From Xanthobacteraceae bacterium (GTDB taxonomy: Bacteria > Pseudomonadota > Alphaproteobacteria > Rhizobiales > Xanthobacteraceae), in NCBI GenBank assembly GCA_030037105.1, contig JASHRY010000049.1, forward strand, positions 1-7,217: DNA of 7,217 bases. The letters are read 5' to 3'. Every line of letters starts with the position of its first letter. Positions within the stretch are counted from its first letter, which is position 1. The notes beneath the pieces were generated by a model. It made no database searches, was not told where the DNA came from, and saw only the letters and a list, made by a program, of their open reading frames with translations. Below, in pieces: positions 1 through 6,103 of the stretch. The position numbers were made by a program, and so were the translations under genes.

Positions 1-1
1 C

Positions 2-2926
2 TTCTTCACCGGCACCGGCGGCACGGCGAATGCGACGACGTCGATCACCAATTCCGGAACCATCGCCAGCGCCGGCGACGGCATCGACGGCGGGGCGCGA
101 GCGACCGCCGATGGTCGCGGCTACACTGGAATTGGCGGCACCGCCAATGCGGCCGTGACGATCAGCAACACTGGCACTATCGTGAGTACGTACGATAACG
201 GCATCCACGGCTTCGCTGGCGCCTGGGCGGATGGTCACGGGTATATCGCCACGGGTGGCACGGCGACCGCCACGACAAACATCTACAATTCGGGAAAGGT
301 CACCACCACCGCTTCGGACAGCGCCGGCGATTTGGGCATCACCGGCACCGCGATCGCCGCCGCGAGCGCCCATGGAGCGTACGGCGTGTTCGGGGGTGCC
401 ACTGCGGGCACGGCCACCGCGGGCGTGTCGATCACTAACTCCGACACCGGCACTATCAACACATTCGACCCGTTCAGCACCGGTATTTCCGGCTTTGCGG
501 GCGCTTTTGCCAACGGCGACGGCTTTATGGGCACGGGCGGAACGGCAACTGCCTCCACGACGATTACCAACGACGGTGGAATTGTGACGCACCTTTGGGG
601 GAGCCCCGGCATTTACGCCGGTGCGGTCGCCACTGCGGATGGTAATGAGTTAAACGGCACCGGGGGAACGGCGACTGCAACGACCAGCGTTTCAAACTCC
701 GGCACGATCACGACCTACCATGGGTGGAGCGCGGGCATCGACGCGTACTCCGGAGCCTTCACGCAGGGATTCATCGCCGAAGGCTCTGCGACGGCGACAA
801 CCACGGTCACCAACTGGGGGACGATCACGACCAACGGCCATAACTCGGCCGGCATAGCCGCGTATTCGGTGGCCTGGGGTGACGCCACAGCGACCACCAC
901 GGTGAACAATTCCGGCGCGGTCACGACAAATGGAGCATTCGCGCCGGGCGTGGTGGCAAGCTCTTACGCGTTCGACGCCATAAACAGTGCGACCGCGACC
1001 ACCACGGTGAACAATTCCGGCACCATTCTCACCACCGGCTTCAATTCGCCGGCCGTTTGGGCCTATGCCAGCGCCGTGTCGGTATTGGGCACCGCGACCG
1101 CCACCATCACCGTGAACAACTCCGCGACGGGCAGCATCATCGCCAGCGGCTATCCGTTCCATGCGGTGGCGGCGTACGGGGCATCGACCACGATCAACAA
1201 CGCCGGCTACATCCATGGCAACGTTCTGCTGCCGGCGTTCCAGAACACTTTCAACAACAGCGGCCTGTGGGTGATGCAGGGCGACAGCCAGTTCGGCGGC
1301 AACCCGAACACCGCGGTCAACAACTCCGGGACCGTGACCATGGTGGTTCCCGGCTCGACGACGCAGGCTTCGCCCGACGTGGCAACCGCCGGCGAGCTCT
1401 TCCATGTCGTGACGTTGAACGGCCTGGAGACCTTCAACAACTACATCGGCACGACCGGCGGCCTGGTCACGATGATCAACGGGCAGCCGAACGACCGCAT
1501 CGTGATCAGCAACGTCAGCGGGCAGCAAGTCTTCTTCAACGGCGGCACCGGCGATCCCAGCCGGCTCGGGGTTGACGCCTTCCTCGGCGGCCCGGGTGCG
1601 ACGGCTGACGTGCTGCAGGTCGGCAAGGTGACGGGTCAGGGCTACGTGACCGGCGTCACCGCCCTGATCGTGAACGACACCAACCCGGGACCCGGCGCGT
1701 TCAACCCGGTCGGCATCCCGGTCGCGGAGTCAGGCGGGGCGCCGAACACGACGGTGACCGTCAACGGGCAGGAGCTCGCGGCCAACGTCGCCGGCAACTT
1801 TACCTCGCCGACGATTAACAAGGGCTTGTTCCAGTACAATCTGTTCTACCTGCCGCAGAATGCCACTGGGAATCCCTGCCAGGCCGGCTTCAACTGCTGG
1901 TTCCTGGGAGAGACCCCGAGCACGACGGCTTTCGAGCTGCCGCGCCTGGTCACGGCGGCCCAGGAAATCTGGAGGGATACGGCGGGGACGTGGCTCGACC
2001 GCACTGCAGACCTGCGCGACTACTACTTCGGCACCGGCGCTCCGCTGGTGACGAAGGAGGGACCTGTTCCCGCGCAAAGCTTCGGCGTGGGACCCGGCGT
2101 CTGGGTGCGGGCGTTCGGCGACTGGGGGTCGAACAACGGCACTGCGAACTGGAGCGCTTACGGCCAGACCCTGAGTCACAACGTCAACTTCAACCAGAAC
2201 ACCGGCGGCGTGCAGCTCGGGGCCGACTACCCGGTCTTCAATATGGTCAACGGCACCCTGCTGGTGGGCGTCCTCGGCGGCGCGGTCGACTCGACCGTGT
2301 CGTTTGCCTCCGGAACACATGCGACGTTCCAGGGCGGCAACGCGGGCGCCTATGCGACCTACCTCAACCATAACTTCTTCGTTGACAGCCTCTTCCTCGC
2401 AAACCTGATGAGCCTCGGGTTCAACGGCGGTGGGAGTGACGGGTCCAGCGTTGTCGCCGGCGCCAACAGCAACCTGACGCAATACGGCGGCCACCTCGAC
2501 ATGGGGTACCGGTTCCAGTTCCATCCGTGGTTCATCGAGCCGGAGGCGACGGTTGAGTACGTCCATACTGAATTCGGCAACATGACGTTCCCCGGCGCGA
2601 CTGCCTACCTTGACGACAATGCAGTGTTTGGTCGTCTGGGCGGCCGCATCGGAACCACGATGAACGTCGACGGCTACCTCGTCGAGCCGAGCATAACCGG
2701 AGGCGTGTGGCAGAACTTCACGGGCAGCAATTTCGCAACCCTGGCCAGCAACGGGTATTCCTTCGATCTTACGGATCCCAATTCTGCCAGGACCATCGGC
2801 GAATTCGGTGCCATGCTGAATATCTTCCAGCGCAGCGGATGGTCGGGATTCCTGAAGGGCGACTACTACTTCGCAACGGGCTTCGACGATTTCTCGTTGC
2901 AAGGCGGTGTACGCTATCAGTGGTAA
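2..2926 (+). CDS. Autotransporter (type V secretion) with repeat passenger and C-terminal beta-barrel, 5' partial
   Basis: The protein is predicted to pass to the periplasm, insert its C-terminal barrel in the outer membrane and expose its passenger. The frame is open from the left edge, so 974 residues are visible and the start and signal peptide lie outside; the GTG at 155 is internal. Domains in order: imperfect passenger repeats with the core TATATT-x-x-x-NSGTI (nt 11-1351); a segment like the autochaperone region before pertactin-type barrels (about 1406-1834, with GGPGATADVL and VNDTNPGPGAFNP); an amphipathic helix suited to sit in the barrel pore (1943-2029); and a barrel of about 280 residues (2087-2923). 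The barrel opens with GVWVRAFGDWG and ends in alternating aromatics, VRYQW, as expected of a BamA-recognised last strand. Only two cysteines are visible, close together at 1877-1897. A terminator follows at 3031. The barrel assignment is firm; the passenger's function (adhesion or other) is unknown. Confidence 0.93.
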   Translation, partial: FFTGTGGTANATTSITNSGTIASAGDGIDGGARATADGRGYTGIGGTANAAVTISNTGTIVSTYDNGIHGFAGAWADGHGYIATGGTATATTNIYNSGKVTTTASDSAGDLGITGTAIAAASAHGAYGVFGGATAGTATAGVSITNSDTGTINTFDPFSTGISGFAGAFANGDGFMGTGGTATASTTITNDGGIVTHLWGSPGIYAGAVATADGNELNGTGGTATATTSVSNSGTITTYHGWSAGIDAYSGAFTQGFIAEGSATATTTVTNWGTITTNGHNSAGIAAYSVAWGDATATTTVNNSGAVTTNGAFAPGVVASSYAFDAINSATATTTVNNSGTILTTGFNSPAVWAYASAVSVLGTATATITVNNSATGSIIASGYPFHAVAAYGASTTINNAGYIHGNVLLPAFQNTFNNSGLWVMQGDSQFGGNPNTAVNNSGTVTMVVPGSTTQASPDVATAGELFHVVTLNGLETFNNYIGTTGGLVTMINGQPNDRIVISNVSGQQVFFNGGTGDPSRLGVDAFLGGPGATADVLQVGKVTGQGYVTGVTALIVNDTNPGPGAFNPVGIPVAESGGAPNTTVTVNGQELAANVAGNFTSPTINKGLFQYNLFYLPQNATGNPCQAGFNCWFLGETPSTTAFELPRLVTAAQEIWRDTAGTWLDRTADLRDYYFGTGAPLVTKEGPVPAQSFGVGPGVWVRAFGDWGSNNGTANWSAYGQTLSHNVNFNQNTGGVQLGADYPVFNMVNGTLLVGVLGGAVDSTVSFASGTHATFQGGNAGAYATYLNHNFFVDSLFLANLMSLGFNGGGSDGSSVVAGANSNLTQYGGHLDMGYRFQFHPWFIEPEATVEYVHTEFGNMTFPGATAYLDDNAVFGRLGGRIGTTMNVDGYLVEPSITGGVWQNFTGSNFATLASNGYSFDLTDPNSARTIGEFGAMLNIFQRSGWSGFLKGDYYFATGFDDFSLQGGVRYQW
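11..1351 (+). repeat. Autotransporter passenger repeat region, about 10-11 degenerate units
   Basis: The translated passenger repeats a motif of the form G-T-A-T-A-T-T, three residues, N-S-G-T-I, then a variable stretch with S-A-G-I-x-A-Y. The first visible units are about 40-43 residues long, apart from one of about 51, and contain an extra Gly/Asp segment such as ADGHGY. The last ones shrink to about 31-35 residues and lose that segment. Most units are diverged at DNA level. Two neighbouring units share an exact 27-bp match at 890-916 and 995-1021, 105 bp (35 codons) apart. Such repeats usually form turns of a beta-solenoid; that fold is inferred here. Confidence 0.85.
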
Positions 2927-2972
2927 TGAACAGCAACGGGATTGGGGGGTGAGCCGAGGCTTCGCGCGCAAA

Positions 2973-2998
2973 CGGTTCGTAACGTAAAATGCGAACCG
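2973..2998 (+). other. 3' untranslated hairpin after the autotransporter gene
   Basis: The arms CGGTTCG (2973-2979) and CGAACCG (2992-2998) are perfectly complementary. One G-T and one A-T pair extend the stem to nine pairs around an eight-base loop. It lies 47 bases after the stop codon and 33 bases before the intrinsic terminator. It has no T tract, so it is not itself a terminator. It may protect the 3' end of the mRNA or belong to a 3'-derived small RNA; this is inference. Confidence 0.4.
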
Positions 2999-3030
2999 CA
3001 GCGGAAGTGGCGGCCCCCGGTTCTCCTGGA

Positions 3031-3069
3031 GCGCAATCCGATCAAGCGATCGGGTTGCGCTTTTGTTTT
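3031..3069 (+). terminator. Strong intrinsic terminator for the autotransporter gene
   Basis: A 13-pair stem is formed by 3031-3043 and 3048-3060 with one G-T pair. It closes on the tetraloop AAGC and is followed directly by TTTTGTTTT. This is the best Rho-independent terminator in the window. Its T tract is only on the plus-strand side, so it acts on rightward transcription, 105 bases after the autotransporter stop codon. Confidence 0.85.
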
Positions 3070-3089
3070 GTCGCTCCTTATAAAAGCAT

Positions 3090-3118
3090 CCCGGATATCG
3101 CTTCGCTCATCCGGCTAC
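3090..3118. repeat. REP-like palindrome, copy 1 (imperfect)
   Basis: The 25-base core from CCCGGATATC to TCATCCGG is shared exactly with the copy at 3298. The outer arms CCCGGAT and ATCCGG- pair around a 12-base centre, but the last G of the right arm is missing. It lies just after the terminator. Motifs of this form are, from memory, very common between genes in Bradyrhizobium-type genomes. Confidence 0.6.
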
Positions 3119-3248
3119 GCATGCTACGTTTGCTTGCCCTTTTGCTGGCCAAGAACCGCCAAAGTTCGACGATACGCGCAACGAAGTCGAAAGGGGCTTC
3201 TCCGCGCCGGCTCGTCATATGGACTGGGGTGGGCCGGAAGGAGTAGAA

Positions 3249-3281
3249 GTAGCCCGCATGAGCCTGGCGACATGCGGGCGA
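3249..3281. repeat. REP-like palindrome, copy 2 (opposite orientation, GCCCGCAT variant)
   Basis: The arms GCCCGCAT (3252-3259) and ATGCGGGC (3272-3279) pair perfectly, eight bases around a 12-base loop, the same geometry as the neighbouring copies. The left flank GTAGCCCGCATGAG (3249-3262) is the reverse complement, with one mismatch, of CTCATCCGGGCTAC at 3314-3327. Copies 2 and 3 therefore form a head-to-head pair like a bacterial interspersed mosaic element. Confidence 0.65.
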
Positions 3282-3296
3282 TGCGCGGGAGGCCCG

Positions 3297-3328
3297 CCCC
3301 GGATATCGCTTCGCTCATCCGGGCTACT
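3297..3328. repeat. REP-like palindrome, copy 3
   Basis: The arms CCCGGAT and ATCCGGG surround the same 12-base centre as copy 1, and the right flank is GGGCTAC. It is the inverted partner of copy 2. It lies about 80 bases upstream of the start of the TIGR03032 gene. Confidence 0.65.
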
Positions 3329-3408
3329 ACGCTTGCTATGCTTGTTCTCCCCGCGCGCGGGAAGAGGGTTTCCCGCTTCTAGGCAAACCCCTGAGGGATG
3401 TTACAGCC

Positions 3409-4698
3409 GTGGATGAAAAAACGCGTACGGGTACGGAGCAACCGGAGAGCGAATCCCCGGAAAAGCCGGGCGTCGTTGTCGAGAGCGGGGGAGCGGTACC
3501 CGAGATTACGGCAACGGACCAGCAGGGCGCGAAGCCGGCGCCCGCGGTCAGCGCTCAGCAGGTGCAGACAACGAAGATCGAGTGCTCGCGCGGGCTCGCC
3601 GACTGGCTGATCATGAACAATGTCAGCTTGGCGTTTACGTCGTACCAGACGGGTCAGCTCTTTCTCGTCGGCGTGATGCCGGATCGACGCATATCCATTT
3701 ACCAACGGAATTTCGTCCGCGCCATGGGGATCATTACCCAGCCTCAGCGCATTTACGTGGCCGGACTCGAAGCCATTTGGCGACTGGAAAACATCCTGCG
3801 GCGCACCGAAGTCGCCAACCAGTTTTTCGATCGCCTGTTCATTCCGCGCAACGCGCAAATCACCGGCGATCTCGATATCCACGAAATGGCGGTCGACAAG
3901 CATGGCCGCGTCATTTTTGTCAACACCAAGTATTCCTGCCTGGCGACCTTCAATTTGACTCATAGTTTCCGGCCGTTGTGGAAGCCCAAGTTTGTCAGCA
4001 AAGTTACTCCGGAGGATCGCTGCCATTTGAATGGAATGGCCTTGGTCGACGGTACGCCCAAATACGTGACCGCCGTGAGCCAGAGCGATCTACTCAACGG
4101 CTGGCGCGAGAAACGCGAGCAGGGAGGCGTGATCATCGACGTCCAGACCGATCGGGTCGTGACCGACGAGCTGTCGATGCCGCATTCCCCCCGCGTCGCA
4201 GGCGGGGCGCTCTGGGTATTGGATTCCGGTCGCGGTTACATTGCCCGCGTGGACGAGGAAACCGGCAAGAAGGAGAACGTGTGCTTTTGCCCGGGCTTTT
4301 TGCGTGGCTTGAGCATCTGGAACGGCCATGCAATCGCGACGGTCTCGCTGCCGCGCGACGGCACGTTCAAGGACTTGGAGCTTGAGGAAAACATCCGCGC
4401 CCGCGGCGGGGTGCCGTGGTGCGGCATTCAAATCGTCGATTTGCGCGCGGGTGGAATCGTGGAATGGATCCGCCTCGAAGGCTTCATCAAAGAGCTGTTC
4501 GATGTCGGAGTAATCCCCGGTGCGCGTTGCCCGATGGCCTTGGGCGTGGGGACGCCCGAAGTGCTGCATACAATCAGTTTCGAGCCCGATTTCGGGCCGT
4601 TATCCTTGGACTCGGCATTGCCCAGGCCGATGGACGAGAAGCCGGTTGCGGCAGATGCGCCGGCTCTACCGGTCGGAGAACTGGTGGAAAGCAAGTAG
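3409..4698 (+). CDS. TIGR03032/DUF4915 family protein of unknown function
   Basis: The 429-residue product has the hallmark segments of the TIGR03032 (DUF4915) family in order: DIHEMAVD (156-163), NTKYSCLAT (172-180), EDRCHLNGMAL (202-212), GWREKREQGGVIID (231-244), SMPHSPR (256-262), LWVLDSGRG (268-276) and FCPGFLRGLS (293-302). The repeated pattern of short beta strands around HGRVIFVNT, GALWVLDS and GHAIATV suggests a propeller-like fold, which is inference. No reaction is known to me for this family. The first 55 or so residues are a Glu/Pro/Ala-rich extension and the last 30 are also low complexity. No signal peptide is seen, so a cytoplasmic location is likely. The start is GTG, chosen because GAGGG lies 11 bases upstream and no in-frame ATG occurs before residue 69. 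The gene appears to stand alone, followed by a candidate promoter for the next gene. Confidence 0.88.
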   Translation: MDEKTRTGTEQPESESPEKPGVVVESGGAVPEITATDQQGAKPAPAVSAQQVQTTKIECSRGLADWLIMNNVSLAFTSYQTGQLFLVGVMPDRRISIYQRNFVRAMGIITQPQRIYVAGLEAIWRLENILRRTEVANQFFDRLFIPRNAQITGDLDIHEMAVDKHGRVIFVNTKYSCLATFNLTHSFRPLWKPKFVSKVTPEDRCHLNGMALVDGTPKYVTAVSQSDLLNGWREKREQGGVIIDVQTDRVVTDELSMPHSPRVAGGALWVLDSGRGYIARVDEETGKKENVCFCPGFLRGLSIWNGHAIATVSLPRDGTFKDLELEENIRARGGVPWCGIQIVDLRAGGIVEWIRLEGFIKELFDVGVIPGARCPMALGVGTPEVLHTISFEPDFGPLSLDSALPRPMDEKPVAADAPALPVGELVESK

Positions 4699-4727
4699 TC
4701 GACTCAGGGCCGCCCGACCTTTATATT
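4699..4727 (+). promoter_or_regulatory. Candidate promoter of the IalB-family gene
   Basis: TCGACT (4699-4704) matches the -35 consensus TTGACA at four of six bases. TATATT (4722-4727) matches TATAAT at five of six. The spacer is exactly 17 bases. Transcription would start near 4734, leaving a leader of about 110 bases. That leader contains a seven-pair hairpin, CGCCGGA/TCCGGCG (4776-4782 and 4796-4802). The element begins immediately after the TIGR03032 stop codon. Found by eye only. Confidence 0.35.
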
Positions 4728-4847
4728 CGCCGCCAGTGTCCAAACGAGCGCTCACGTTCGGCAGCGCGGCTCTTTCGCCGGAGGGCGGTATGCCATCCGG
4801 CGCGACCGTGTGGGGTAAAGGCTCCAGCGAGAGGGGAGGATTAAAGG

Positions 4848-5540
4848 ATGCGAGCTTCTCGATGGGTTCTGATTTGCACGGTCGGAGGAGTGTTGATCGG
4901 TAGTTGTGCTGCGGTACTCCTGTTCCGGACGCAAGTGTTGGCCGGCGTTGAAATGGCGACAACAGGCAAAATGACGACAACAGCCGTCAAGCCGTCGCGC
5001 CCCGCCGTGGTGCGGGAGGCGCAGGTCCGTCACACTCCTCCGGCCGCGCCGGCTCCCGCTGCATCGGCCGCGCCGCGCCGTATCGAGACCACCATGTACG
5101 ACGCCTGGGCGGTGACATGCGAGGATGTCACCGTCAACGGCACAGCGAAGAAGAGTTGCGGGTCCTCCCTTCGCGTGACCAATCAGAACCGGGTGCTGCT
5201 GAATTGGCAGATTGGGTTCAACGAGGCGGGTCACTTGGTTACCGCCGTCCAAGTACCGATTGGATTGGCCATCAAGCAGGGCGATAAAACGGTAGGCGGC
5301 GCTATCTTGATTCCCAACGGCGTGGATCTCAAGTTCGGCAATGGAGCGGTGCGGCATTTGACCTACATGTGGTGCGGGCCGCGGCAATGCTCGGCCGAGG
5401 CTCCGATCGACGAGGCCTTCATAAAGGACGCTGCCGCCAACACAAAGGCGACTATCACGATCCATACCAGCGGCGGAGCCATCCCGTTCGATTTGCCGAT
5501 AAAGGGCATTGATAAGGCCATAGCGTACGCACACAAATGA
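4848..5540 (+). CDS. Invasion-associated locus B (IalB) family periplasmic protein
   Basis: The 230-residue product begins with a basic residue pair and a hydrophobic segment at about 6-27, which acts as a signal peptide or membrane anchor. A Pro/Ala/Thr-rich spacer (about 37-76) leads to a compact domain with the IalB pattern: YDAWAVTCED (84-93), a second Cys at 104, the strand-rich stretch VLLNWQIGF and VQVPIGLAIKQG, and a late Cys pair in WCGPRQCSAEAPID (175-188). Cys 91/104 and 176/181 probably form disulfides in the periplasm. The family is named for a Bartonella protein needed for red-cell invasion, but free-living relatives carry many copies with no known invasive role, so a virulence role should not be assumed. 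The ATG has GGAGGA seven bases upstream. The leader, about 150 bases after the previous stop, carries its own candidate promoter. Confidence 0.82.
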   Translation: MRASRWVLICTVGGVLIGSCAAVLLFRTQVLAGVEMATTGKMTTTAVKPSRPAVVREAQVRHTPPAAPAPAASAAPRRIETTMYDAWAVTCEDVTVNGTAKKSCGSSLRVTNQNRVLLNWQIGFNEAGHLVTAVQVPIGLAIKQGDKTVGGAILIPNGVDLKFGNGAVRHLTYMWCGPRQCSAEAPIDEAFIKDAAANTKATITIHTSGGAIPFDLPIKGIDKAIAYAHK

Positions 5541-5742
5541 GTCGTCTGTGAAGAATGCAACCTGAAGCCTGGTCTGGCGCGGCGGGAAATTCCTGATCGC
5601 GGCGCGCGGCTTGTAGGCCATCGTTCAGCCCTCGGGCACCAAAAGCTTCGCAGTGCGATACCGCTACGGCGGGAAGCCGCGGAAGCTCACGTTGCGGTCC
5701 GGGATCACGCTTGCCGCCGCCCGCAAGGAAGCAAGCGATACT
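5541..5742 (+). pseudogene. Remnant of a tyrosine recombinase (phage/island integrase), N-terminal part only
   Basis: Two plus-strand frames together give the start of a P4/DUF4102-type integrase arm-binding domain. The first frame reads NLKPGLARREIPDRGAR (5559-5609). After a shift equal to a two-base loss, the second frame gives GL-stop-AIVQPSGTKSFAVRYR (5608-5664) and then GGKPRKLTLRSGITLAAARK. In intact relatives, as I recall them, the segment reads GLYLVVQPSG, so the TAG at 5614-5616 sits where a Tyr codon belongs. Similarity ends near 5742, and the DNA-binding core and catalytic Arg/His/Tyr domain are absent. The fragment begins immediately after the IalB-family stop codon, in that gene's own frame, with no start codon. 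It marks a past insertion or island edge. Confidence 0.75.
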
Positions 5743-5754
5743 TTCTTATTTAAT

Positions 5755-6075
5755 TTAAGGAGAACTACACATCGCGGACGATGCACCGAAGATCGCCGCC
5801 TCGGCATCGCATTGGACGCGGGTCCCGCCGCCGCTTGAACTGTATGCTCTGGCAGAGCTTGTCGTCGGTGTTGAATGTGCGCTCACGCTTCCGCTTGCCG
5901 AACCACCGATGCTCGCGGTGCCCTTGGCACTTCCGGTCCCGGAGACGGAGACTGACGTAGTCACGCTTGCCGATGAGGTGCTGGTGGTGCTCGATGCACT
6001 CGCCGATTGGGCCATAGCATCGCTGACGCTAAACGTGAGACCGAGTAGCAGGCACAAATATGTCAGGACGTTCAT
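5755..6075 (-). CDS. Small Ser-rich secreted protein, unknown function
   Basis: The 106-residue product has a textbook signal peptide: MNVLTYLCLLLGLTFSVSD followed by AMA-Q, with the likely cut after residue 22. The mature part is very rich in Ser, Thr, Gly and Ala (residues 24-86), then changes to a short tail with two cysteines, VQCDAEAAIFG (Cys89) and AMCSSP (Cys103), which may pair. I recognise no family. The start is the ATG at 6075 because AGGAG (6083-6087) lies seven bases before it on the minus strand; the two TTG codons upstream are poor alternatives. The protein would be periplasmic or released. It lies tail-to-tail with the integrase remnant, whose similarity ends 13 bases beyond its stop. 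No terminator is evident after the stop codon. Confidence 0.72.
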   Translation of the reverse strand: MNVLTYLCLLLGLTFSVSDAMAQSASASSTTSTSSASVTTSVSVSGTGSAKGTASIGGSASGSVSAHSTPTTSSARAYSSSGGGTRVQCDAEAAIFGASSAMCSSP

Positions 6076-6103
6076 CAACAATCTCCTATGATATTCGCGT
6101 AGC

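Larger units (their letters stand above)
2927..3408. other. Non-coding stretch between the autotransporter and the TIGR03032 gene
   Basis: These 482 bases hold the 3' hairpin, the terminator and the three REP-like palindromes listed separately. I see no convincing gene: the open frames here run through the palindromes and show no family resemblance. Between 3120 and 3240 I see nothing identifiable. The right end is rich in overlapping inverted repeats: the self-complementary CCCGCGCGCGGG at 3350-3361, and GCGGGAA/TTCCCGC at 3357-3363 and 3370-3376. The two share bases and cannot both fold fully. No promoter stands out for the next gene. Confidence 0.6.

Noticed and set aside
692..1528. Long minus-strand open frame opposite the passenger
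   Set aside because: It is a shadow of the repetitive high-GC passenger; its Arg/His/Gly-rich translation has no domain-like pattern.
155..2926. Autotransporter gene beginning at the GTG at 155
   Set aside because: The same frame is open to position 2 with the same repeat motif, and no signal peptide follows 155. It is an internal valine codon of a gene that starts outside the window.
1730..2971. 413-residue minus-strand open frame opposite the barrel
   Set aside because: It lies antisense to a clearly real autotransporter barrel and gives no family pattern; long antisense frames are usual in high-GC genes.
4752..5621. 289-residue minus-strand open frame opposite the IalB-family gene
   Set aside because: The plus strand has the ribosome binding site, signal segment and Cys pattern; the minus translation is low complexity and Arg-rich.
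5708..5750. Terminator formed by CGCTTGC/GCAAGCG with a T-rich patch after it
   Set aside because: The stem is seven bases with a 16-base loop, the T run starts late and is interrupted, and the arms fall inside the integrase coding remnant.
5757..5783. AAGGAG followed by an ATG at 5781 on the plus strand
   Set aside because: The spacing is about 18 bases, too long, and the frame is antisense to the Ser-rich secreted protein with an Arg-rich translation.
5653..5838. Separate small plus-strand gene starting at the GTG at 5653
   Set aside because: Its first 30 residues are the middle of an integrase N-terminal domain that begins upstream, and the rest runs antisense to the secreted-protein gene. 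It is part of a pseudogene.
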